64,000 nt of DNA, taken from assembly GCA_036768485.1 (NCBI GenBank), contig JAVLUZ010000825.1, positions 62,001-126,000 of the forward strand, given 5' to 3'. The position numbers and the translations under genes were made by a program. Source of the DNA: Mermis nigrescens (Eukaryota > Nematoda > Enoplea > Mermithida > Mermithidae). The notes beneath the pieces are model-generated. The model saw only the letters and a list, made by a program, of their open reading frames with translations. It ran no database searches and was not told the DNA's origin. The number at the start of each line of letters is the position of its first letter. Within the stretch, counting starts at the first letter, position 1. Shown piece after piece: positions 1 to 12,158 of this stretch.

Positions 1-69
1 CTTTGATGCTCACAACAACACACGAATGTGGGGTTCTTGCTCAACCTCCTGAATCCGTCGGTCCCCCTA
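1..69. other. flank left of Polinton-1, nothing recognised
   Basis: Sequence outside the left terminus of the first Polinton. I see no gene or repeat. The last bases (CCCTAA at 65-70) resemble CCCTGA just after the right terminus (14895-14900), a possible imperfect 6-bp target duplication. Confidence 0.3.
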
Positions 70-1797
70 AGTAGTAATATGTGGCTCCCTGACAGCAGCA
101 CTATAAGATAGGCAATGCTAAAGCATAGACAATTCTTAAGGATAGGCAATGGTTAAGCATAGGCTAACGCTATAGCATATACAGTGCTTAAGCATAGGCG
201 AGGGGGTGAAACCTTGCGCCCTGGGGTAGGGGCCAGGGGCCAGTTTCACAATAGCATCTTTGGCAAAGTCGACTTTGGCCGCATAAAGCCTACTTTTCTC
301 GCAGAAGTCATCTAAGAAAAGTCGACTTTGAAAACGGGTTTCACAACACGAGCTTTGACTGACTTTCCCAAGTCAACTTTGGAGCTTCTAAAGTCGCCTT
401 TAACAGTGCAAACAATATATGTCTACTTTATATGTTTTTTAGGCTCAACCCTTTTAAGTAGATTGATAGCTTATGTCACAGTTTGCCTAAATGAGTTAAA
501 GTTGATGAACTTATGTATTTAAATAAGTGCAAAATTTATGATAAAAATTGAGAACTTGGCACTCAATATATTAGTATACCTAGGAGTTTTCCTTGCAGAA
601 ATAATGAGTAAAAAATTGGATAATATTTTGTACTTCGTAATTTCGGCGCAAATATTTTATGCAAATGCTCTAACTTAGACGTGTACTCGATCTAAATCAA
701 AGACACATCAGGTCACCTAGGAATTAATCTTTTCAAATGATTCTTCCGGATCGCATATGTCTTGAACGTTGATTGATTGAACTCTTGCCTTGGAACAATG
801 ATTGTAAAAGTATTATTTATTACATTGAAGAATCGTCATAAAACATTACGCACCTAACCTATAGGAACATGCCGCATGTGCAGCAGGATCATAAATTTAA
901 TAAGGAGGAAATTAGGGATCCTCCAATCAGTGCCGGTAAGCAATGACTAAAATTTCCTTTTTTCCTCAGTTTTGGGCAAAAAATTGTTTTAAGCTATTTT
1001 TAAGAGTTTTTATGACATTTTTTGGCCAAAAAAAATAGAAATGGCCGACAAACCTTGTCCCGAAATTTTGAATCGACTTCCATTACATCTCACTATCGAT
1101 TCACCAAAGTTAATTGCGTAATAAATAGCAAAAACGCGACAAATTTGCTGATAGGCTAACAAAAACACTAAGAGATACACACAAGATTAGTTGGTATCTA
1201 TCTGTGTGCATCTATAATCTCCAATAAAGTGACCTAGAAAATGTATTTATCAATAAATTTTATCTTTGCAGTAAGGTGATCATCAAAAACATGCAAAATA
1301 AAGTCTGACTTTGGTTCCAAAGAGCAGTGCAACCTGTCTTTGAAAAACGTCATTTTTTAAAGTCAACTGTAGATGCAAAGTCGACTTTGAGACTGAATTA
1401 CGCTCTGTGAAACCGAAAAACTTAAAGTCGAGTCTGGAAAAATCGACTTTAGCGCTAAAGTACGCATTGTGAAACTGGCCCCAGAGCGCAATGTTTAAGG
1501 ATAGGCAGTGCTATAAGATAGACAATGGTTAAGGATAGGCAATGGTTAAGGATAAACAATGGTTAAGGATATATATTGCTTAAGGATAGGACATAGTTGA
1601 GGAGAGGAAGAGGGAAAATTGAGCCTAAGCAAGCTAAGCTATGCCTGAAGTAAGTGTAAACTAAATGTGAGTGTAAACTAAGATTAAAGTGAGCATAGTT
1701 GTAAAGTACATACTATTGTATTCATAGGTAAAATATGACTACCCAGCCACAACTTTCTGGGGAGAGTGGAAGTCCCCCAACACGTCCCCTACCAGAG
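70..1797 (+). repeat. left TIR of Polinton-1, split by an insertion
   Basis: Matches the reverse complement of 14404-14894. Homology runs 70-235, stops at a 1247-bp insertion, resumes at 1483 and fades after CCCCTACCAG near 1797. The arm is rich in short degenerate repeats of the type TTAAGGATAGGCAATG. Confidence 0.8.
236..1482. mobile_element. 1.25 kb non-autonomous DNA transposon inside the Polinton-1 TIR
   Basis: The ends are inverted: GGGGCCAGTTTCACAA at 236 against TTGTGAAACTGGCCCC ending at 1482. Subterminal AAAGTCGACTTT palindromes occur near both ends. The other TIR of the Polinton lacks this block, giving an empty-site comparison (GGCCAGGGCGCAATG). A CAG on both sides is compatible with a 3-bp target duplication, as in PIF/Harbinger elements, but the superfamily is uncertain. 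I see no convincing coding region; a 64-codon open frame at 328-522 matches nothing I know. Confidence 0.75.
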
Positions 1798-2448
1798 TCA
1801 ACTGAATGCTTGGGAGGAGGGGAGGCCCCAACATGGCTAAACATGCTTGATGTGTTATGCATGTTGTGTATATCCACCAGCAAAACTAGCTGTGATGCAA
1901 CAATGTGTTTGAATATTTACACCCAATTAGGCGTAAGGGAGATTAAGTCGTAGCGACCGATGGCTGCATACAGATTGACGACTTTCTCCACAGCAGACCC
2001 TTCATAGGACAACATTTTACCCGAGGAAACCTTTATTTGGTAATTGAACGTTAAAACATTTTGAATTTGTTCCTACAGTGTCTAAGCCATATCTCTTATT
2101 TGCCTCTACACTAAGATTAGCTCTGCTCATCAACTCTAATGCTAGCTGCTTTTTGCAGAGTGTGGCGACTCTTATCGCCTTTCCAAATAGTTTCCCACTG
2201 TGGGTCCGAGTAGAGTTCAAGAAAGAACAAAAGAGCAAAGAAAAGAGAGCATTTTGGACTTTTGCCTTGTATTTGAAACAGTGTATAACTAATTGTGAAG
2301 ATAAAATTTTGTACAATTTGTGGCATCATTTTGATATGAATGCTAAGAATATGTGGAAAAATTTGTACAAACATACTTTGTTGCATAAAGTTAATATGGT
2401 GTTGTACATGACTAAAGAAAATCTACATTGAAATGAAGTGTTTTTTAA
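1798..2448. other. spacer between TIR and integrase, no recognised gene
   Basis: Sequence between the left TIR and the integrase. A 117-codon plus-strand frame (2078-2431) and overlapping minus-strand frames are open. None resembles a Polinton protein I know, and the base pattern is not clearly coding. Confidence 0.3.
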
Positions 2449-3525
2449 ATGAACAAAACATTGAATAAATTATACTATGATCCAAAAATGGGTTACTCGA
2501 GCACCCACCATTTGTTTGCTGAAGCCCGCAAGCTTCACCCGCGCATTAAATTGTCCCAGGTAAAATCATGGCTAGCTAAACAGCCCACCTACTCTTTGCA
2601 TAAATCGGCTTTTAAAAAGTAACTAAAATAAAATGATTGTGAGCATGATTGACAAACAGTGGCAGGCCGATCTCGTAGACCTTTAATCTCTAGCCAAACA
2701 TAACAATAATCTTAAGTACTTACTCAACTGCATAGATTTGTTTCCATAATATGCATGGGTGGTTCCCCTGAAAACCAAAAACGCAAAAGATGTTCAAGAC
2801 AGCGTTTAGGCATATTTTAGGTACGGGCCAGACCATATAAAGTGCTACCGGATGCGGGCAAGGAGTTTGTAAACAAAGAGTTTCAGTTGTTTCTAAAATT
2901 GGAAGATGTGCATTTTTTCACAACTAAAATCGAAATGAAAGCTAGCATGATACAGTGTTTTAATTGAACCCTAAAGGAAAAAATGTGAAAATACTTTACG
3001 CATAACAACAAATTTAGGTTCATTGACGTTATTGATAAGCTAACTGGAAATTATAAAAATTCGGGAGCATAGAACTATAGGCGTAGCCCCCTAAACGTTA
3101 ACAAGAAAAACTAGCGAGAAATTTTGAATAGGGCATTTAGGGTAGAACTGTGGGAACCCGTAAAGTTTAAGTTAAATGTAGGCAACTAAGTTTGTACAAG
3201 TAAAGTTAAGTGAGCATTTGAAAAAGGATTTTGGCCAAACTGGACCAAAGAGTACTTTATAGTTGGTGAAAGGTTTGCACGCACCCCGCCTGTCTGTTTG
3301 TTAGAAGACCAGAAGGGCGAGAAATCGGAGGGCACTTTTTACAAGCCAGAATTACAAAAAATTGATGAATCCTCAAAAGATTTGTTTATTGTAGAGATAA
3401 TTCTAAAAAACTCGAAAATGTGCTGGAAAAACAGACTATTTAGTATGAAATTTGATTCATGGGTCACTATCTTTGCAAATGTTTTCACAAAGGATATTGA
3501 TGAGCACATCACCTCATCTATGTAA
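2449..3525 (+). pseudogene. Polinton integrase (retroviral-type, rve) pseudogene
   Basis: Would insert the element by DDE strand transfer. The three frames give conserved blocks in order. First is an N-terminal zinc-binding-like segment starting at ATG 2449 (YYDPKMGYSSTHHLFAEARK). Next comes the start of the catalytic core near 2650 (IDKQWQADLVDL). The second catalytic Asp region follows near 2845 (LPDAGKEFVNKEF), then FFTTK and KEKMWKYFT. A C-terminal part near 3300-3480 resembles a chromodomain (GTFYKPELQKIDE ... FDSWV). Several stops and frameshifts break it, so it cannot be functional. It lies on the same strand as the capsid genes, unlike the integrase of the second Polinton. Confidence 0.85.
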
Positions 3526-3539
3526 CCATTTTGGTCTAA

Positions 3540-3830
3540 AAAGTGTGCAGAGTTTGGAAAAAAGTTTGCAGAGTTTGGGAAACAGTGTGCAGTTTCGAAA
3601 AAAGTGTGCAGTTTGGAAAAAAATGTGCAGAGTTTCTAAAAAACTATGCAGAATTTGGAACATTTTTTGCATGTTATAACATAGGAAGTGTGCAGAATTT
3701 CGAAAAAACGTGCAGAGTTTGGAAAAAAGTGCACAGAGTTTCGGAAAAGTGTGCAGAGTTTCGAAAAAACTGTGCAGAGTTTTGGAAAAAGTATGCAGAG
3801 TTTGGAAAAAGTGTGCAGAGTTAGGAAATT
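3540..3830 (+). repeat. tandem array of about 18-bp units, GTGCAGAGTTTGGAAAAA
   Basis: About 15 imperfect copies of GTGCAGAGTTTGGAAAAA and variants, interrupted once around 3660-3690. The array sits between integrase and ATPase. It resembles the TGTAAAATTTGGAAATTATT arrays inside both TIRs of the second Polinton. Open frames across it on both strands are artefacts of the repeat. Confidence 0.9.
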
Positions 3831-3874
3831 TTATAAATGATGATGCTGGAATTGTGTTGAAAACAAGTATAGAA

Positions 3875-4540
3875 ATGGAGCACTTTTTTACACGCACTGT
3901 TTCTGGTCCAACAAAATCAGGAAAAACAACATTTGTGAAGCAACTTATTGAAAATAGAGAAAGAATAATTCATACAAAAATTGATAAAATCTACTGGTTT
4001 TATAGTGAAGAACAGCCTCTGTATTACAAGATGAAAAATGTAATATTTAATAAAGGCTTGCCAGATTTTAGCATCATCAGAGAAAAGTCATGTAGCCCAG
4101 CTGATAGTCCTTGATGATCTAATGCATGAAAGTAGAGGAAATCATGAAATTATACAATTATTCACTCGTGGTTGTCATCATTGGAACATTAGTGTATTGC
4201 GCAAAATCTATTTTAAAATGGCCTTTGTACCTTGCGCATCAATTATGATTATATTGATTTGTTCAAAAACCCAGCAGATCAACTGCAATCACATAATTTA
4301 TTGTGTTATTTATACCCTAGTGATACAAAATATTTTCTTGAAGCATATGTTGATGACACCTCCAGGCCACACGGGTACTTGCTCATTTATCTGACACAAA
4401 ATGCAGATGATTCACACAGGTTGAAAACAAGTATTTTGAGCAAACATCCTACATTTTATGTGCCAAAAACTATAAATATGCATAATAATCTATATGAAAA
4501 TTACAAAAATGGCTCCTTAAAGACTAAAACAAAACATTAG
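3875..4540 (+). pseudogene. A32-like packaging ATPase (FtsK/HerA type), frameshifted
   Basis: The family pumps the genome into preformed capsids using ATP. From ATG 3875 the frame carries an intact Walker A motif (SGPTKSGKT) and runs to a stop near 4114. A different frame then carries the Walker B-like segment (VLDDLMHESRG) and FTRGCHHWNISV. A second shift near 4230 leads to the conserved C-terminal part (LFKNPADQ, YPSDTKYFLEAYVD, PHGYLLI). Two frameshifts therefore separate otherwise good blocks. The homologue on the minus strand at 21740-22325 is more heavily damaged. Confidence 0.85.
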
Positions 4541-4550
4541 TTGTTTACAT

Positions 4551-4859
4551 TTGTTAAGTATTACAAAAAAACCCCAACACAATGCGCTTATAAATAATGC
4601 TAATAAAGATCAGATCTTATGTATTTGTGATTGCACAAACAATTTTCTAAATGGCAACATTCCTTTCACTGATAAAGATATTCACAGAGTGAAGCGATAT
4701 AAATCACACATAAGATATCTGGCGAACAATAAGAGTGTAAGTACTAAATGCAAAAAAGATTTAATTATTCAAAAGGGTGGCTTTTTACCTCTTTTATTGA
4801 CACCTATTCTATCAGTTGTAGGTAGTTTACTAGCAGAAGCAATTATAAGCAAGAAATGA
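4551..4859 (+). CDS. small Polinton protein with hydrophobic C-terminus
   Basis: About 100 codons with a basic, charged middle (KRYKSHIRYLANNKS) and a hydrophobic end (GGFLPLLLTPILSVVGSLLA). A GGFLP...hydrophobic tail after a basic stretch is a recurrent feature of a small protein in animal Polintons; its role is not established as far as I know. The open frame begins at a TTG, so the true start is missing or lies in another frame. The minus-strand homologue near 21340-21600 keeps the same tail. It overlaps the next gene by four bases (ATGA), a compact arrangement typical of these elements. Confidence 0.6.
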   Translation: MLSITKKPQHNALINNANKDQILCICDCTNNFLNGNIPFTDKDIHRVKRYKSHIRYLANNKSVSTKCKKDLIIQKGGFLPLLLTPILSVVGSLLAEAIISKK

Positions 4860-5300
4860 AGCATACAGAAAAACTAGTTCTAGTGCCAGCAGATATTGCT
4901 GAACAAATTAAACCACTGGATCAAGTATTAATTGCCCTGGATTGGAAGATGTACAGGATTTTAAGCAACAAACATTCATCATCAGGTTTCAAAATGACAA
5001 AGTATAACCAAATTTTGAGCAAGTTTGGTCGATTGCAGGAATGGCGGAGCTAGCTATTCTAGGTCCACAAAAATCAATTGGAAGCGAAGAAATTAAAGCT
5101 GGTATACCACAAACCTTACAGCCAAACACAAAACTGCTATTACAGCATATTAATGATGATCCTCCGTACCTGCTGCAATTGGTGCAAAAGAGTTGGCTAG
5201 GGCCCTTCAATGTTCAAACGCCCCAATTGAGAGTATAGCTAATAAGAAACAAAAGAGCATAGTGACATCTGAAGGCGATTTTTCCTGGGATGAAGAAAAT
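4856..5300 (+). pseudogene. conserved Polinton early/structural protein, broken
   Basis: Starts at ATG 4856, overlapping the stop of the preceding gene. The first 65 codons (KLVLVPADIAEQIKPLDQ ... KMTKYNQILSKFGRLQ) match the general pattern of a Polinton protein with a YNQ-L-(R/K)-(Y/F) segment. The frame ends at 5053 and remnants continue in other frames to about 5300. The second Polinton keeps a different part of what seems the same gene (20845-21105, with NGELVINGQKIYSSNVVDL). No function is assigned. Confidence 0.5.
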
Positions 5301-5347
5301 CTATAAATAGTAGAAATGTTCAAGCAAAAAATGATACAATCAAAAAC

Positions 5348-5749
5348 ATGCATGTACAATTTAATCCTGAAAACAGTGGCCTTTGGCTACTATATTACAC
5401 AGAACAAGCCTCACAAACAGGGTATGGCCTAGAAGGCTATAGAGGCCTAAAATATCCATGAGGTGGCGGATTAGGGAGTTTCTTTAAATCACTATTTAGA
5501 ATGGCTGTGCCTGTATTGAGATCTATTGGCAAAAGCACAGGGAAACATGCATTAGTGGTTGGTGCTAATATTGCATCAGATGTGGCACAGGGAAAACCTT
5601 TATCTCAGTCTGCCAAAGAACGTTCCAAGCATAAGGCGGTGCAATTCTTAGATAAGGCATCCAAGACTATGTCTGGTGAAGAGCTAGGATTGCGTCAAAA
5701 GTTTATAAATATGAATAATGATGACGCATTTACAAAACTAATTCGAAAA
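5348..5749 (+). pseudogene. minor virion protein (GYGLxG type), one nonsense codon
   Basis: In frame from ATG 5348. The N-terminus has a GYGLEGYRGL motif, then GGGLGSFFKSLFRMAVPVL and an alanine-rich helix (GANIASDVAQGKPLSQSA). This layout (glycine-rich head, amphipathic helix, ASD-x-GK/S-A) is typical of a small Polinton virion protein, thought comparable to adenovirus membrane-active or core proteins. A TGA at 5459-5461 interrupts it. No stop separates it from the capsid frame: the open frame runs on to 5923. In Polinton-2 the two are separated by stops. Confidence 0.65.
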
Positions 5750-7005
5750 ATGGCATCAATAGACGTAAAATCTATTCCAAGTACAAAATCAGAACTCAAT
5801 CTTTTCTTTGTCCCTCCTACCCAAGTTTCTGTTAAAAGAGGATTTTGGGATAAAGTGCAGCCTATGCACCCAATAACAAATGAAGGCCCCTACAAATTCA
5901 GAATCCCACCCGATCCACACTAATTGCAAATGAGCAGAAGTTATATATACATGGCACTAAGAATTAAAAAACCAACACCTGCAGTAGGTGTAGCATTACC
6001 CAATTATGCGCCAATCAATCTTATAGACAAAACATTTTTCAAGCAAGTCAAGTGTTTTTTAGGCGGCCGATGAGTATTTGACAGCTCTGATTTATAGGCA
6101 TATAGGACAAGTTTTGAAACTGAATTAGATCATGAATTTGATGCAAAATTGTCTCATCTTCAGTCTGTGCTGTATTTTCACAAAGAGTGGGGCTAATGTA
6201 AATGGTGACGATAATAAAGGATTTAAAGAACAAGTGGCGCTATTCAAAGACTCAAGTGTTGTAGAAGTATCTGCGCCTTTTCAAATTGACTTGTTCTCTC
6301 AAGACAGTTATTTGCTAAATTTCACAGATTTTTGCCTAGAATTAAATAGAAACAGCAATAATTCTGTCATACATTGTTTTGAAGATATTCCACTAGAACT
6401 CAACGTTTTAGTAATGAAATTGTTTGTTCAAAAAGCAGAGGTGCTAGAGAGTGCGAGTTTAGCTCTGTAGCAAACAATTATGACATATACTGTCAAATAC
6501 CCTGTAACAAGAGTTGCCTTGATAAATATGCACATTTCAAATCCTTCCAGGGAAACACCCAATTTTACCTTGTTCACAGGCCAGCTGCCAAGATGTTTAG
6601 GTTTTGTTTGTGTTGAGGGAAAAGCATTTTGAGGCAGTTTGTCAAAATCACCATTTAATTTCAAACCATTTAGCGTTTATGATGTGAAAGTAACGTGCAG
6701 AGGGCAAACTAATTCACTAAATGTGTCATTCAAGCAAAATAACTTTATAAAGGCATTTAATCAGATATACGATGCGCTCGATGTTGGCCATGATAATAAA
6801 GGTAATTTTATCAGCAGAGATGACTTCAAAATGAGTCATTGTTTCTTTGTGTTCGACCTGACGCCTGATGCAGATGATAGTGGACATTTGGATCTAGTAC
6901 ACAAAGAAACAACAAGTATAAATGTCAAGTTTGCAGATGCTTTACCCGATTCCAAAGTAGAAATTATTATGTAAGCCAAATTTGATAATTTTAATAACGA
7001 TTGAT
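5750..7005 (+). pseudogene. Polinton major capsid protein (double jelly-roll, F54H12.2-like), broken
   Basis: The predicted shell protein of Polinton virions. Conserved segments appear in order but in different frames: KSELNLFFVPPTQVSV near 5800, ITNEGPYKFRIPPDPH ending at 5923, and INLIDKTFFKQV near 6020. They are followed by KGFKEQVALF and SQDSYLLNFTDFCLEL near 6220-6350, FTGQLPR near 6570, SPFNFKPF near 6650, and ISRDDF, VFDLTPDADD and VKFADALPDSKVE ending near 6971. I count at least five breaks (stops at 5923, 6470 and 6972; shifts near 6055 and 6610). The minus-strand MCP at 19060-20300 has matching segments, so the two elements carry the same capsid lineage. Confidence 0.85.
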
Positions 7006-7043
7006 AAAAATCACAACACTATTCATGATTTTAATGCTTAGCA

Positions 7044-7386
7044 ATGAATACACTTGAAATACTACAGATTTTAGAAGCAGATCCTGCTGTGAAAATAATT
7101 TTGCTGAGCATCTTCCCTATTGATCACCTTCCACCTATATTCCACTACCCTGCTGCATTAATAGCCAATTTGGATTTCAGCAATGAATCAGGTTCACACT
7201 GGGTGGCCATGTTCTTCAATCATACATCACATTGTGATTTTTTTTGAAAGTTATGGTCAAAAACCATTAGAGTTTAGAGAATATATTAAGAAAAATGCAA
7301 CATTGTACACGTACAATAACATGAGGGTTCAAGGTCTTTTCTCTACATCATGTGACCATATATGCATCTATTTTCTGCATTTTTGA
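7044..7386 (+). pseudogene. adenain-like maturation cysteine protease, single frameshift
   Basis: This family cleaves capsid precursors in adenovirus-like virions. The first frame (7044-7247) carries the catalytic His in SGSHWVAMFF. The second frame continues with FESYGQKPLEFREYI and the catalytic Cys in STSCDHICIYFLHF, ending at 7386. The shift coincides with a run of eight T at about 7238-7245, so one indel explains the break. Length (about 113 codons in total) fits the short Polinton proteases. It lies directly downstream of the capsid gene, the usual order. Confidence 0.85.
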
Positions 7387-7477
7387 GCAAAAGAGGTTTC
7401 ATTCAAGAGTTCTTAAATCTATGCACACGCCCAAAATCTATAAATACTTTGAGAAAATGTGAAAAAAACAAACAAAC

Positions 7478-7697
7478 ATGGATCCTGAACAGTTTTACAT
7501 GATGCTTCGGAGTGATTCTCAAGAATCAAATACTGCCTCTACCTTCATTACAAAGCTGCCTAGACACATAGTGCTCAATGGTGATTGGGAAGTAGGGCTA
7601 GCTGAAATAATCTATGCAAACACCTGGAATAATATATCCAAAGATCAGAGCATGATTCAATATTATGATTTTAAAAATAATGTCCGAATAAAGAAAA
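7478..7697 (+). pseudogene. late virion protein (penton-like candidate), truncated by a microsatellite
   Basis: Starts at ATG 7478 with FYMMLRSDSQ, TASTFITKLPRHIVL and GDWEVGLAEI, a signature of a conserved Polinton late protein. I take it for the minor capsid or penton-type protein, but that assignment is uncertain. About 73 codons are intact before the frame runs into a TATC microsatellite, so the rest is lost. The minus-strand homologue (17880-18640) preserves C-terminal parts missing here. Confidence 0.65.

Positions 7698-8362
<665 letters not shown>

Positions 8363-8441
<79 letters not shown>
8363..8441. repeat. (TA)n microsatellite
   Basis: About 39 TA units. Probably the other half of the TA tract at 7881-8004, split by the MITE between them. 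Confidence 0.97.
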
Positions 8442-8443
<2 letters not shown>

Positions 8444-11400
8444 TAGGTAGCACGTTAGCGCATATGTATAATATACTTGGGTACCCCCAACATATGTCCC
8501 CCCTCACAGCTATAACAGCATATCTGAGAGGTGCGGTTTTTTTAAAGGTAGATAATAAAAAAACTTGGAGTACCCCCATTTTTTTTTCTTGTTTACACTC
8601 AATACCGAGCGCTTCGTGAGTGTGTAAAGTTTGCACCAAAAATTCAAAAATAATTTGCGGAGGGCCAATTTTTTTAAAAGATGTTTTCCCTAATTAGTAG
8701 GTTACGAATCTGGTCTTAAAATTTCTTTACATATTGGATTTATTTTGAAATTACCGAGCTTGATGAATTTTTCAGTTCTATAGCGCGAGCATACTATAAC
8801 TCGATTTTATTCAACAAATTAACTAGTTCAAAAAATTGCAATAGTTAAAAAATCAGAATTTTTTTATTTTCTCAAAAATAAAATTTTTTGGTTTAAAAAA
8901 ACTATTGTAAAACACGGACAAAAAATGTGTGCACCCTGCCATTTCTCACTTAGTAGACAGAACATGATAACTACCTTTAAAATGTGCCTCATCTTAAGCG
9001 CTACACGTCAAAATTTATTTTGTTTCTTTACAATCAATATTGCGTTATTAGTACAAGTGTAAACTTTACACTGAAAATTTTTCCGCCCATAGCGTCGTGG
9101 ATGATGAATTTTTTTAAAAATGTTTTCCCTAATTAGTAAGTTATGAATCTGGTCTTAAATTTCTTTACACTCATTGGTTGTTGCACAGGAGTGTAAACTA
9201 GACGGATTTTTACAATTTTTGTGGCCGAGGCATATCTAACTCAGTTTTACATTCTATGCAGTCTGATTGGTTTCAAAAGGTAGATGGTTAAAAAATCTAG
9301 GAAACTTATTTGTTTTTTCATAGAAAATAATATTTTCGAATTTAGAGGTAGTTTATTGTAAAGAGTCTGAGACAAAAAAATACTTTTTCCCTGCCATATT
9401 CTCCACTTAGTAGAAAGAATGTGGTAACTACCTTTAAAATCTGCCTCGTCTTAAGCGCTACGCGTCAAATTTATTTTGTTTCTTTACAATCAAAATTACG
9501 TCAATAGTGCCGGTGTAAACTTTACACTGAAAAACTTTTCCCACCCAGAGCATCGCGGATGATGCATTTTTTAAATGTTCTCTGTGAGGTCAGAATAATG
9601 AATCTGACGCTAAACTTTTCTTTCTACAATCAATACACAGTACCAGGACTTTAAACTTTACACTCTAGTGGATAGGTAAAAAAACAGATTCTATGAATTT
9701 CTGAGCCAACTTTTTCGGCTAAGAGTTAAGATAATTTAAATAAATAAAAATAAAGTAACTTTCAAGGGCTACATGTCAAAGCAAACCACGTTCAAAAAAA
9801 CGTAATATTAAGTTGTTTATGGGGGTGTAAAGTTCGAAATCTGAAGTGTAAAATGGGCAAAAAAACAGGTTTTTTCGTATTTAATTGGTAAATCATATCA
9901 AATATTTTGCAGAACATAAGTTTTGCACATACAAACGTACTACAATCAAAGGGCTACAAACTGGCCCAAGCCGAATTTATTTACACTCGATGGGGCGTTC
10001 GGTACAGATTTTTAAAGTGTACAATGTGGTGGACAGTGAAAAATACATGTTCGTCCATATTTTTGTTCGCCACCCCTTGAAAAGTACTTTATTTTTATCC
10101 TATTTGACCTCTCCCAACTTCTTTGCTTCATATTTTTGTTTGCCACCCCTTAGAAAGTACTTCATTTTTTACCCTATTTGAACTCTCCCAACTTCTGAAC
10201 AGAGAAAGTGGCGAGCAAAATATGTACAAACACGTATTTTTCACGGTCCACCACATTGTAAACTTTAAAAATCTGATCCCCATTGAGTGTAAATAAATTC
10301 GGTTTGGGCCAGTCTGGTAGCCCTTTGATTGTAGTACGTTTGTATGTGCCAAACTTATGTTTGTAAACTTTACACTGAAAAAATTTTTTGGGAAAAAAAT
10401 CAGCTTGGGGTTTTTTGAAACAAATGAAAAAAACCGATTGATTGCCCCAGATGTACATTCTTGTGCTCAATTTCCATACGCACGTACACGACCGTTAAAG
10501 CGCAACGCTCAAGTAGGCCGCCCGGGACCACCTTCCCCTAAAAATTATCATATTTTTCATTCCATTCCCACACATATTTTCAATCAAAATCCGGGATAGG
10601 AAAATGGGTACTCGGGCTTAATGCGACTTGGTACGAATTGGTATGTGTGTTATCATATCTTATGTGTGTTAAAAGATCATATGTGTGTGTGTCTCATATT
10701 TGTGCCTGTCTCGTTTGTACATATCTTTACCATAAGCTCTTGCCCATAGGCCTATTGTCGTATGCATAGATCCTTTTCATATCTCTTGGTTCTTGTTGTT
10801 ACCTCTTTTTCTGCGTCAGTTAAAACTGTGAAATTGCAGCACTTAGTTTTGACGGCACTAGATTTTACATTTTACAATTAGTTTTGAGCCTGAGAGCCTC
10901 TCCGCCAGCTTGCGCGCTGAGTGTATCCTTTTTTTTTCTTTTTGTTGCCGTACGTGAGCAGACTCCGTACATGCCTTTTTGCCTGCTTGGCTGCAGAACT
11001 CGTCTGTTAGTTTTCCTGCATAGTGTGCACGCTTCTTTTTGTCATACGCTTTGTTTTTAATCATTCGTGTTTGTGCAGGAATTGGCATCAGTTGTATGCC
11101 TTTGGCAGGGTTTTGTACCCTTGTTTAATTACATTGTTTGATTTTACCCGATTAGCGTAACACAATGGTTGGCAGCATGTATCATCCATGCTGTCGCTAT
11201 TTAATTGCTTCATAATTTTTCTGTCCAAAAAATATTGTAAAAATTAATTATTTAATCAACGATGCTGGGCTCGGTTGAATTTCCGTGCTGTTGAATTCTG
11301 TCCTTGTGCTACACTATACTTAGGAACCCTCAATATTTTCAAGCACCGAATTTAGTTAAAACAAGTTAAATAATAATCTTTTTGAGCCCTCAATTAAGTT

Positions 11401-12120
11401 TCAGGGAATTTACTTTAATTAGGTACTTAATCTCAAAGGGGTTAAGTAAGCAAGTTTCACTAGGTGTGTGCGTAGAGGGCCGGGCTACCTTGAACAGGCC
11501 AGGCTGCTTACCCCAAATTGCCAGCTGGTGATCGACCTCCTAAAAGGGCGAGAACCCCCGTGTGAGTGCATAAGCTTGAGATTCGGGTTAAGTAAGCAAA
11601 GTGAACGTAGCTTGAGTCTACATTTACACATCTGATATTTATTTGTCCTTGGGCCATTGTGGAGACTTAATTTTTCATAAATGTTGATCGTAATATCAGA
11701 TTTACGAATCCGACTGAAATTTTCTTTAAACTCTGTGGTTGTGTAAAGTTTACACTGCATATTAACTCTTGTTCTAGAGCTTTGCGGGAGCTTAATTTTT
11801 TTCAAATGTGCTACGTAAAATCAAATTGAGAATCTGACTGTTAGTTTTCTCTACATCTAGTAGTTGTGTGAAGTTTGTACTAATCATTTGTTGTTAAAAT
11901 GTAGTTTATACTACAAATTTATTTTACTTCTAAATCTGAGCGTTAGTGTTCCTTACAATTGATATTTGCGTAAAGTTAATGCTGAAAAACTTTGATCCTG
12001 TTAAAATAATGTAAGGTTGTCTTTTTGAAAAAGTAATGCTGATTTTTAAGAACAGTATTGTTTTCCGTGTTCTTGGACTGCTGTCATTATTGTGGCATGT
12101 TACTACTGTATGTGTTTACT
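8442..12120 (+). repeat. dispersed GTGTAAA-rich repeat family, copy 1
   Basis: Several kilobases built of related units. Recurrent motifs are GTGTAAAGTTTACAC, TTACGAATCTG/TATGAATCTGGTCTTAAA and TTTTCCCTAATTAGTA, with repeats near 8690, 9120, 9590, 11700 and 11830. A second copy in the opposite orientation lies at 41440-43260, inside a WDR26 intron. I found no coding region; the remaining sequence to 12120 is featureless to me. A superfamily cannot be assigned. Confidence 0.6.
9912..10361. repeat. large imperfect inverted repeat (arms about 160 bp)
   Basis: The arm at 9912-10078 (CATACAAACGTACTACAATC, AAAGGGCTACAAACTGGCCC) is repeated in reverse complement at 10205-10361. The centre (10080-10200) contains a second duplication, TTTTTGTT(C/T)GCCACCCCTT. 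Open frames on both strands arise from this symmetry. Confidence 0.8.
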
Positions 12121-12158
12121 GACTGATGTACTCAAATCATACTAATTAAAAGTGGGGC

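Noticed and set aside
3514..3897. Minus-strand 127-codon Cys/Phe-rich frame
   Set aside because: Reverse reading of the 18-bp tandem array.
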